From assembly GCA_947589395.1 (NCBI GenBank), contig CANQAA010000004.1:1-39642 (forward strand): a stretch of 39,642 nucleotides of DNA, in the 5' to 3' direction. The translations under genes and the position numbers were made by a program. This document shows, one piece after another, positions 1 to 7,508 of the stretch. Position 1 is the stretch's first letter, and every line of letters starts with the position of its first letter. This stretch comes from an uncultured Clostridia bacterium. GTDB lineage: Bacteria; Bacillota; Clostridia; Christensenellales; CAG-917. Under the pieces are notes generated by a model that saw only the letters and a list, made by a program, of their open reading frames with translations, had not been told where the DNA came from and made no database searches.

Positions 1-22
1 CTTTCTTAGTGGCTCGCCCAAA

Positions 23-73
23 GGTGTATTCCGATAAAAAATTTTGTTTTTGTGATTCCCTATGGAATACACC
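23..73. repeat. Inverted repeat GGTGTATTCC (23-32) / GGAATACACC (64-73), possible terminator of the 91..444 gene or edge of a small element
   Basis: Perfect 10-bp arms separated by 31 nt of A/T-rich sequence. Confidence 0.5.
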
Positions 74-90
74 CATATGCGTCTTTTTTC

Positions 91-444
91 TTATCCTGTA
101 ATTCCCGATATCAACTCGGTCAGTTGATCTATCAACCCGTTGAGAACTCCGGTCTTGATGACGACCACGACGGCAACGATGGGGGCGGCAAACATCAACA
201 CGCTGATGATGATTCCCAAAACGGAGCGCACCTTGCCCTTGCCCTCGCAAAGACGCGCGTTTTTCAAGCCTATGATCGAGCAAATGAAGCCGATTATGGG
301 CACGAGAAACGACATTATCAAACCGCCTGTGGCGTACTCGTTGCGCACGCGCTTTTTGACGTACTTCTTTTCAAACTCCGCCCCGCAATTTGGGCAGACG
401 CGCGTGTGTGCCAGAACCTTTTCGTTACACAAACTGCAATACAT
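91..444 (-). CDS. Zinc-ribbon (CxxC...CPNCG) DUF4190-like small membrane protein
   Basis: MYCSLCNEKVLAHTRVCPNCGAEF N-terminus, two hydrophobic segments, SD-like GAGGT before the ATG. Confidence 0.75.
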   Translation of the reverse strand: MYCSLCNEKVLAHTRVCPNCGAEFEKKYVKKRVRNEYATGGLIMSFLVPIIGFICSIIGLKNARLCEGKGKVRSVLGIIISVLMFAAPIVAVVVVIKTGVLNGLIDQLTELISGITG

Positions 445-461
445 ATTTACCTCGCACTCTA

Positions 462-490
462 ATGATATGCCTCGAGCCCGATTTTGTCAA
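462..490 (-). promoter_or_regulatory. Sigma-A-type promoter for 91..444
   Basis: On the minus strand TTGACA-N17-TATCAT (TGTCAA at 485-490, ATGATA at 462-467). Confidence 0.6.
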
Positions 491-632
491 GCTAAATGCG
501 AAAACTGATCGCGTCAACTATTTTACGCACATTTTTCTTAATACTTTACATTTCTCTGTGTTTTCTGCTTTGTAAGCTCTTGACTTGATTTCTCATCGCA
601 TTGATCGAGAGTGGCGGCAACAAACTCGTCGT

Positions 633-1285
633 CTAAAGCCCCTTATATCGCCGCTTGAACTCACGCCGTCGCTGCTGCTCTTGCTCGAACTGCTCATGCT
701 CTCGGAGCTTTTGACGGCGAACAGCACGCAGTTGTAACTCATTCTTGTATAATGCTCGTTGCAATACATAGGACTTGATTGGATAATTTTTATAATCTTC
801 TTTTCCTTGCGCAATAAGCTGTCCTATAAGCCCGGGATATTGTCCTTTCCTATATGCGCTTAGATAGTTTAACAAATTACCTTTCAGTTATGCGCCCGTC
901 TTGTTATCAAGTATAAAATGCCGACCGCTTTTGTCATAATATTTACGGCAATATTTAGATTTGATGGGAATTGCATTATAATACATAGCAACCGATTTGT
1001 TTGTTTTATCCCCTGTCTTAAATAGATCCGTAAAAATATCCATCGCTTTAGGCGGGTTCTTTCTATCTTGTTCATTATAGAACAATTGTTTTTTTACCGA
1101 GCATTATAGCTATATTCATTGCTGTTCGGGTTTATAGAAGAAAGAGGAATAAGCCAATTGCGACCGGATAATTTTACACAGATAACTGGCCGACGAGGGA
1201 TTTTTAATTGCGCAAGTTTATTCTCATCAGCTAAGAATTCTCTCAAGTATGTACTCTTCACTAAATACGCGCCGAATTCTTTCAT
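633..1285 (-). pseudogene. Decayed or frameshifted single gene, about 215 aa when restored; possible ToxN/CptN/AbiQ-like type III toxin
   Basis: ORF 1094..1285, a -1 shift at a 7-A run, ORF 888..1085, then an in-frame TAA and ORF 633..875 in the same frame. The N-terminal segment RRPVICVKLSGRNWLIPLSSI resembles the RP...V.L.G..W.IPLSS strand region of ToxN-like toxins. Fold assignment is tentative. Confidence 0.4.
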
Positions 1286-1294
1286 GTCCTCTTA

Positions 1295-1326
1295 CAAAAA
1301 TTGAGCTCCCGCCTTAACAGGAGCTC
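1295..1326 (-). terminator. Rho-independent terminator between the candidate antitoxin RNA and the toxin-like ORF
   Basis: GAGCTCC-TGTTAAGGCG-GGAGCTC followed by AATTTTTG on the minus strand. Confidence 0.65.
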
Positions 1327-1377
1327 GTATACACCATATAGGTGTTCCGTCAATGTGCAAAGGAACTTCCCTTGCAC
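1303..1377 (-). ncRNA. Candidate short structured RNA, possibly a type III antitoxin
   Basis: Lies between a good promoter (1382-1410) and a terminator. Hairpins GTGCAAGGGAAGTTCCTTTGCAC (1355-1377) and ACACCTATATGGTGT (1331-1345); no ORF. Confidence 0.4.
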
Positions 1378-1381
1378 TCAT

Positions 1382-1410
1382 AGTATATGCAATAAAAGCG
1401 ATAAAGTCAA
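1382..1410 (-). promoter_or_regulatory. Promoter of the candidate RNA/toxin locus
   Basis: TTGACT-N17-TATACT on the minus strand. Confidence 0.6.
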
Positions 1411-1504
1411 CCCTTTTTCTGTTTTTTATAAATACCTCCCAAAGCCTCTCGGTAGCGCATAGACGGTTCGGCCGACCAAAATGAATGAAATATGGAAAAT
1501 GCGC

Positions 1505-1533
1505 TTGTGCAAAATCCATTCGCCTAATATAAT
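1505..1533 (+). promoter_or_regulatory. Promoter of the HAD gene, leaderless architecture
   Basis: TTGTGC-N17-TATAAT, then 6 nt to the ATG at 1540. Confidence 0.55.
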
Positions 1534-1539
1534 AGGTGT

Positions 1540-2208
1540 ATGAAAGTCGTGCTCATTGACGTGGACAACACCCTGCTTGACTTCAAGCTGTGCTCTTTTC
1601 ACTCCATGCGCTCTGCGTGCGAGGATTTTTCCATACCTTTTGAAAAGGGCATGTTCGACGCGTTTTACAGAATAAACACGGGGCTTTGGCATGAAATTGA
1701 AAAGGGCGACCTCACGGTGGAAAAACTTTTTGAGATACGCTGGAACGTCATCTTCAAGGAGCTCGGAGTGAAGGGCGTGGACGGCGTGGAGTTCGAAAAG
1801 GACTTTCACAAATATCTCAACGTCAGCGCCGTGAAGGTCGAGGGAGCTGATGACGCGCTTGACTATCTCTCAAAAAAGTACGAGGTCTGCGTGGCGTCAA
1901 ACGCGCCCGCGCGTCAACAACAAGAGCGCATGAGGCGCGCGGGGCTTGACAAATATATCTCCCGCTACTTCATCTCCGAAGAGCTCAAAGCCTCGAAACC
2001 GGACAAGGAATTTTTCGACAAGGCGTTTTCAACTCTCAATATCTCGCCAAACGAGGCGGTCATGCTCGGAGACTCCCCCACAGCAGACGTCGCTGGCGCA
2101 AAGGCGTACGGGCTGAAGACCGTATTTTTCGACGCGGAGAACGCCGGCAACATAGCGGGAGCGGACTTCGTCATAAAAAAGCTCGTCGAGATAAAGACTG
2201 TGCTGTAA
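1540..2208 (+). CDS. HAD-superfamily hydrolase (YjjG-like, subfamily IA)
   Basis: DVDNTLLDF motif I, VASNAP motif II, KPD and GDSPTADVAGAKAYG motifs. Confidence 0.85.
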   Translation: MKVVLIDVDNTLLDFKLCSFHSMRSACEDFSIPFEKGMFDAFYRINTGLWHEIEKGDLTVEKLFEIRWNVIFKELGVKGVDGVEFEKDFHKYLNVSAVKVEGADDALDYLSKKYEVCVASNAPARQQQERMRRAGLDKYISRYFISEELKASKPDKEFFDKAFSTLNISPNEAVMLGDSPTADVAGAKAYGLKTVFFDAENAGNIAGADFVIKKLVEIKTVL

Positions 2209-2215
2209 ACCGCCG

Positions 2216-2244
2216 TTGACAATTTGAAAAAAATAGCTTAAAAT
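2216..2244 (+). promoter_or_regulatory. Promoter of 2263..2625
   Basis: TTGACA-N17-TAAAAT, SD AAGGAGG at 2251. Confidence 0.6.
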
Positions 2245-2262
2245 ACACTCAAGGAGGCAATT

Positions 2263-2625
2263 ATGTACTGTCCAAATTGCGGAAATGAAATCAGCGACAA
2301 CGCGTCCGTCTGCCCCGAGTGCGGCAGGACCATATCCGGCGCGATAACAGGAAAAACAAATCAAGCCGCCATCGCGGGATTTGTGCTCGCTCTCGTGGGA
2401 AGCGGGCTTTTGGGGCTCATCTTTTCTTGTGTGGGATTGACAAGAGCAAACAGGGGCAGCGACTGCAAGGGCCTTGCGGTCGCGGGCGTCATCATCGGCA
2501 TACTCAAATTGCTCGTGTCGCTCATCTCTGTTATCGTGTTCTTCACGATCGGTATATCTTTCCTCGCGGCTCTCGGCGAGGCGATAGAACAAGCTGAAGA
2601 AGCAGCTATAATGCTGGCGCTTTAA
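2263..2625 (+). CDS. Zinc-ribbon DUF4190-like membrane protein
   Basis: MYCPNCGNEISDNASVCPECG plus two TM segments, strong SD. Confidence 0.8.
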   Translation: MYCPNCGNEISDNASVCPECGRTISGAITGKTNQAAIAGFVLALVGSGLLGLIFSCVGLTRANRGSDCKGLAVAGVIIGILKLLVSLISVIVFFTIGISFLAALGEAIEQAEEAAIMLAL

Positions 2626-2646
2626 CTTCGATTTGCTCCTTCCGGT

Positions 2647-2665
2647 GCAAAAGCAATGCTTTTGC
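2647..2665. repeat. Small inverted repeat GCAAAAGC-AAT-GCTTTTGC in a convergent junction
   Basis: Perfect 8-bp arms. Confidence 0.5.
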
Positions 2666-2684
2666 CCTTCTATTATGCAAACAC

Positions 2685-2711
2685 AAAAACCGCACTTTAT
2701 GTGCGGTTTTT
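2685..2711. terminator. Bidirectional rho-independent terminator
   Basis: AAAAACCGCAC-TTTAT-GTGCGGTTTTT between convergent genes. Confidence 0.9.
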
Positions 2712-2738
2712 GTTCATATAAACGTCGATTTTGTTTGT

Positions 2739-3677
2739 TTACTTCATTTTGATCGCCTCAAGCGCGGCGGATACGATGTCGCTTGTCGTGATGTGGTAGA
2801 CTTCGCTGAGATACGCATTTTTGCCCACCTGACCGAACTCGTCCTGCACGCCGACCATGCGTATGGGGGTGGGATGCGTCGTTGAAAGCGCCTCCGCGAC
2901 CGCGCTACCGAGCCCGCCGTAGACGTTGTGGTTTTCCGCCGTGACGATCGCGCCCGTCTTGATCGCCGAGCGCACGAGCAAGTCCTTGTCTATGGGCTTC
3001 CAGGTGTGAAGGTTGATGACCTCCGCGTCTATCCCCTGCTCTTTCAAAATGACTCTCGCCTCGAGCGCGCGGGCGACCATGATGCCGCTTGCAACGATCG
3101 TGACGTCCTTGCCTTCCTCAAGCAAAATTCCCTTGCCGAGTTTGAACTCGAGCGAATCGTCGTAAATTTTTTCCGCCTTTTTTCTGAACATCCTGATATA
3201 CACTGCGCCGTCATGCGCAAGGATGTCGGGGAGCGCCTTTTCCATCATTGTGGCGTCGGTGGGCTCAAAACAGACCATTTTGGGGATCGCCCGCATGATC
3301 GCCATATCTTCAAAGGGCATATGCGTGCCGCCGTTGGCTTCCGCCGCGACGCCCGGCTCAGAGCCGACTATCTTGACGTTGAGCCCGGAGTACGCAACGG
3401 AAATGAAGATCTGATCGTAGCATCTGCGCGTTGCAAACGGCGCGAAGCTGTAGGCAAACGGGATCTTGCCCATCGCCGCCATGCCCGCCGCGACGCCTAT
3501 CAAGTTTTGCTCCGCGATGCCCACGTTGATGAACCTGTTTGGAAACGCCTCTTTGAAGCACTTTGTCGCGTGGCAACTCATAAGATCCGCGTCCAAAACG
3601 ACGATGCGATCGTCCTTCTTTGCCGCTTCCACGAGCGCCTGAGCCAACGTAGCGCGAATTTCTCTATCGTCGGTCAT
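2739..3677 (-). CDS. Transketolase, C-terminal subunit
   Basis: Pyr/C-terminal transketolase domains: DADLMSCHAT, NVGIAEQNLIGVAAGMA, ENHNVYGGLGSAVAE. Confidence 0.93.
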   Translation of the reverse strand: MTDDREIRATLAQALVEAAKKDDRIVVLDADLMSCHATKCFKEAFPNRFINVGIAEQNLIGVAAGMAAMGKIPFAYSFAPFATRRCYDQIFISVAYSGLNVKIVGSEPGVAAEANGGTHMPFEDMAIMRAIPKMVCFEPTDATMMEKALPDILAHDGAVYIRMFRKKAEKIYDDSLEFKLGKGILLEEGKDVTIVASGIMVARALEARVILKEQGIDAEVINLHTWKPIDKDLLVRSAIKTGAIVTAENHNVYGGLGSAVAEALSTTHPTPIRMVGVQDEFGQVGKNAYLSEVYHITTSDIVSAALEAIKMK

Positions 3678-3678
3678 C

Positions 3679-4497
3679 TCAATACCTCCCCGTTTCTTTT
3701 CGCCACATCTCCTCAGATATGGACATGCTGTGGCAGTTCTTTGCGGCTTCGGCGAAACTGGCGCCCTTGCCCTTGACGGTGTTGAGCACGATCATGCTCG
3801 GCTTGTCGATCGAGGCTTTCGCGTTGTCGATGGCGTTTGATATCGCCTCGAGGTCATGCCCGTCGACGCTTTGCACGAAAAATCCGAACGCTTCCCACTT
3901 TTTTTCTACGGGCGCGAGGTCGTTTATCTCGGCAACTGGTCCGTCGAGCTGCATCTTGTTGTAGTCCAAAAGCACGATGAGGTTGTTGAGCTTGTGCGAG
4001 GCGCTGAACATGCTCGCCTCCCATATCTGCCCTTCCTGAGACTCGCCGTCGCCGATGAAGCAATATATCGTCGCGGGGTTGTTGTCCAGCTTTGCCGCGA
4101 GAGCCATTCCCGCCGCAGCGGACAAGCCCTGCCCAAGCGATCCCGCCGTCATATCTATGCCGGGAGTTTTGTTCATGTCGCAATGTGAGGGAAGATTTGT
4201 CCCGTTCTTGTTGAGGGTCTTGAGCCACTCGCGCGGAAAATAGCCGAGATCCGCAAGCACGACGTACATCGCGGGCCCTGCGTGCCCCTTTGACATGATG
4301 ACCCGATCTCTATCTGCTTTGCGCGGGTTTTTGCAGTCTATATTCTTGATTTTGGAATAATAAATAACCGTCAAGGCGTCCATCACAGACATCACGCCGC
4401 CGATGTGTCCCACCCCGAAGGTGCCGATCGTTTCGATCGCGTCGTCGCGAAGCTGTCGAGCCTTGCCGGTCAAAAATTGCAATTCGCAAGAGTCCAT
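3679..4497 (-). CDS. Transketolase, N-terminal (TPP-binding) subunit
   Basis: SKGHAGPAMYVVLADLG, MTAGSLGQGLSAAAGMALAAK, IGDGESQEGQIWEA...DYNKMQLDG. Confidence 0.95.
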   Translation of the reverse strand: MDSCELQFLTGKARQLRDDAIETIGTFGVGHIGGVMSVMDALTVIYYSKIKNIDCKNPRKADRDRVIMSKGHAGPAMYVVLADLGYFPREWLKTLNKNGTNLPSHCDMNKTPGIDMTAGSLGQGLSAAAGMALAAKLDNNPATIYCFIGDGESQEGQIWEASMFSASHKLNNLIVLLDYNKMQLDGPVAEINDLAPVEKKWEAFGFFVQSVDGHDLEAISNAIDNAKASIDKPSMIVLNTVKGKGASFAEAAKNCHSMSISEEMWRKETGRY

Positions 4498-4514
4498 ATC
4501 TTCCTCCTTTGAAC

Positions 4515-4543
4515 ATTATAGCACTTGCGAAACCAATTTACAA
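4515..4543 (-). promoter_or_regulatory. Promoter of the transketolase operon
   Basis: TTGTAA-N17-TATAAT on the minus strand, SD AAGGAGG before the ATG at 4497. Confidence 0.65.
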
Positions 4544-4705
4544 GAGTTTGAGAATAACTGTTCAAAAACCTTGCATGCCCTTGCGGGTTTATGCAAAGCC
4601 AAAACTCGCCACAAGAACAGCGCGGTTTTTTCGCTTACTCTTTATCTTATCAATTGCATTGTCGGTTTGGCAAGGTAGGTTGAGGGCGCGGCGTTTGGGA
4701 GCGGA

Positions 4706-5353
4706 CTAATGGGAGAAGAAGACGAGGGGCAATAGATCTGAAAGGGTTGAAAGCGCGTAGTCCGTGAGAGGGAAATTGGCGGCGGGACCGATTCCTGCGG
4801 TGGAAAATCCGCCGGCTTTACCCGCTTCTATCCCGGAGAGCGCGTCCTCGACGACGAGGCAGTCGCAAGAAGAAAGCCCGAGCATGTCCGCCGCTTTCAA
4901 AAACACCTCCGGATCGGGTTTGGAGCGCGAGATATTGTTGCCGTCGGATATGGCGTCGAAGGTCTGTTCCAATCCCGTTTGGCGAAGAATTATCCGCGCG
5001 TTTTTGCTGGATGAGCCAATGGCGATCTTCACTCCCGCCTCTTTGAGCTCAACAAGCGTCCGTCTCACGTCGTCGTCCACGTCCGACGGGCGCATTTTGG
5101 AAAGCAACTCGACATAGGTGGCGTTTTTTTCGGTGGCGAGAGCAATTTTCTCTTCTGCCGAATAAACTCTGCTTGCGCGCTCGAGCACGATGTCGAGGCT
5201 TTCCATTCTGCTTACGCCGCGAAGCCTGTCGTTTATCTTCCTGTCAAAATATATGCCCAACCTGTCCGCGAGGGCCTTCCAAGCGAGGTAGTGCAGGTCG
5301 TCCGTGAAGCAGATGACCCCGTCCAAATCGAATATTACGCCTTTGAATTTCAT
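4706..5353 (-). CDS. pgmB: Beta-phosphoglucomutase (HAD family)
   Basis: GVIFDLDGVICFTDDLHYLAWKALAD, RGVSRMESLDIVL, SSSKNA, VVEDALSGIEAGKAGGF; ATGA overlap with the upstream GH65 gene. Confidence 0.9.
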   Translation of the reverse strand: MKFKGVIFDLDGVICFTDDLHYLAWKALADRLGIYFDRKINDRLRGVSRMESLDIVLERASRVYSAEEKIALATEKNATYVELLSKMRPSDVDDDVRRTLVELKEAGVKIAIGSSSKNARIILRQTGLEQTFDAISDGNNISRSKPDPEVFLKAADMLGLSSCDCLVVEDALSGIEAGKAGGFSTAGIGPAANFPLTDYALSTLSDLLPLVFFSH

Positions 5354-7482
5354 AAAAACTTTGCTCCTTCCCGCGTTATTTTGACTTTTTTGCGCTCGCC
5401 GTTTTGGGTTACGGTGAGATACATCGCCCTTATCTTTTTTGGCAATTTCGGCAAAAACGCGACTTGTCCTTCGTCAAACGTCAGCCCCGCAAAGCCGTAG
5501 ACCGCCGTCAGATACGCTCCGCCTGCCGCCGCAGGGTGCGTGCCGCCGATATACACCTCGCCCGCCCACTGCTTTGACTTTCCGCTGAGATCCACCGTCG
5601 CCGTTTTGACAAACCACTGCCACGCCTCGTCCGGCTTGGACATGCGGATCGCGCTCATGGCGTACATCGAAGCGCTGAGCGAAGAGCCGTGCTCCGTGTA
5701 CGGCAAATAAAACTCGTGATTTTTTTGAACGACCGACGAGGAAAAACGATCGCCGAACAGCACGAGCATCGCTATGACGTCCGCTTGCTTTATCACGCGT
5801 GTTGCCGTCGCGACTCCCCCGCTGCCGCCCCAATATTCGTTTTTCTTCACAAGGCGGGAGCGGACCTCGTCCACTTTGACGTCTTCCAACCCGAAATAGC
5901 CGTCGAACTGTTCTATCACGCCGTCCTTTTCGTCGAAAAGATAGAGCTTATCCTTCCAATCCGCAAGTTTTTTTGCCAAATCGCAACCGAACTTTTTGTC
6001 CATTTCCGCGCCGAGTTCGGGGTTTGATATCCTGACTTTTTCAAGCCACTCGACCGCCGCGTCCGCCGTGAATTTTGCCATCATATTTGTGAAAGCGTTG
6101 TTGTTCACGCGCTCGTGATATTCGTCAGGTCCTATCACATCAAGCAGTTCATACCTACATTTTGTGTGGTTAAACCTGCTGTATGAGTAAAAGAAGCGCG
6201 CGCATTCTATCAGCTTTTCAAGCCCGCCGTCATAAAGTATTGAGATGTCCGAGCTTCTTGAAAGATACTTGATGAGCGCGTACGCGACGTCGCCGGATAT
6301 GTGTATTTGCTTATCTTTGAAATACGTTCTGACGGGTCTGTGCGTGAAGACGTCCGTCACGTTGAAATCCGAGCATGCGTCAAAGCCGTCCTGACTTTCC
6401 CATGCGTAAAACGCGCCGTCGTAGCCGTAGCTCGCCGCCTTTTGCCTCGCGCCGTCAAGGCACTTGATCCTATATTCGATGAGTCTGCGAGCGACGTCCA
6501 GATCGTTCACGGCAAAAAACGGCAACAGGAATATCTCCGTGTCCCAAAAAACCGCTCCCTTATATGTCTGCCCCGAAAGTCCGCGCGCCGCGATGGACTG
6601 ACCCTCAGTGCGCGGAGTGAGAATGAGAAGATGATATATGCTGTATCTGAGAGCGAGCTGCGCGCGCCTGTCTCCGACGAGGCGCACGTCGTGAACGTCC
6701 CATAAACGCTCCCAACTCTCGATATGCGACTTGAAAAATGCGTCGTAGCCCGCCGAAATATCCGCAAAAGCCGTATCTTCCGAAGGGGAGGAATGCTCCC
6801 CAAAGCCGACGTACGCAATTCTGTCAAGAATGAACTCCTCGCCCGCTTCAAGCTCCACGTCATAGAAAAACTTCGCCGACATCTCTCCCGACTCGACGGA
6901 AGTTGGCTTGAGACTGAAACAAAGCGAAGTTGAAAGCGGCACGCCGAGCTCTTGCGTTTTGCATTCGCAACGTATGCCGTTTTCATTAAAGGAAAATCGC
7001 ATATCCTTCAGATGCGGTCCGTTCAAGTCCCAAACGTCGCCGTTTATGCCCGCCTCCACGCGCAATTTGACCGCTTCGTCCGCGTGAATGACGACTCGCG
7101 AGCCAAGCTCCCGCATCCTTTCAAAATGCACTATGCGTTCGCTCTTTATGCTCACTCCGCACTTCTTAAAACACGTCCGCACGGTAAGGAGCGCGCGCCG
7201 CATATCGAGACTTTGCGAAAATTCGTCCGCCTCGCTCGCAAGAAGCGGCTCGCCGTCGCAATATGCGCGCAAAAAGAGAGGGTCCGGCGCGTTGACGGTC
7301 TCCCGCCATTTGCCTGCGACGCCGTCGTACAGCCCCGCAAGCGAAAGCGCGACGAAGTCATGCTTGTCGTCGCCGTCCAATGTGCCGCGATAGCCCATAT
7401 AGCCGTTGGCGAGCAAAAATTTGTTGCCTCTTGAGACTGCGCGGCTTTTGCCGAATTTGTTTTCCGAAATCGTCCAACTCAT
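5350..7482 (-). CDS. GH65 family glycoside phosphorylase (copy 2)
   Basis: YKGAVFWDTEIFLLPFF, VIGPDEYHERVNNNAFTN, GGTHPAAAGGAY; likely start MSWTISENKFG at 7482. Confidence 0.9.
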   Translation of the reverse strand: MSWTISENKFGKSRAVSRGNKFLLANGYMGYRGTLDGDDKHDFVALSLAGLYDGVAGKWRETVNAPDPLFLRAYCDGEPLLASEADEFSQSLDMRRALLTVRTCFKKCGVSIKSERIVHFERMRELGSRVVIHADEAVKLRVEAGINGDVWDLNGPHLKDMRFSFNENGIRCECKTQELGVPLSTSLCFSLKPTSVESGEMSAKFFYDVELEAGEEFILDRIAYVGFGEHSSPSEDTAFADISAGYDAFFKSHIESWERLWDVHDVRLVGDRRAQLALRYSIYHLLILTPRTEGQSIAARGLSGQTYKGAVFWDTEIFLLPFFAVNDLDVARRLIEYRIKCLDGARQKAASYGYDGAFYAWESQDGFDACSDFNVTDVFTHRPVRTYFKDKQIHISGDVAYALIKYLSRSSDISILYDGGLEKLIECARFFYSYSRFNHTKCRYELLDVIGPDEYHERVNNNAFTNMMAKFTADAAVEWLEKVRISNPELGAEMDKKFGCDLAKKLADWKDKLYLFDEKDGVIEQFDGYFGLEDVKVDEVRSRLVKKNEYWGGSGGVATATRVIKQADVIAMLVLFGDRFSSSVVQKNHEFYLPYTEHGSSLSASMYAMSAIRMSKPDEAWQWFVKTATVDLSGKSKQWAGEVYIGGTHPAAAGGAYLTAVYGFAGLTFDEGQVAFLPKLPKKIRAMYLTVTQNGERKKVKITREGAKFL

Positions 7483-7508
7483 TATATGTATTCGATTATT
7501 TTCAATTA

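Noticed and set aside
2928-3776. Plus-strand 282-aa ORF opposite transketolase
   Set aside because: Antisense of a strongly conserved transketolase gene; translation is His/Arg-rich and domain-free.
4566-4600. Imperfect hairpin TTGCATGCCC-TTGC-GGGTTTATGCAA downstream of pgmB
   Set aside because: Stem is interrupted and no clear U-tract follows, so not called as a terminator.
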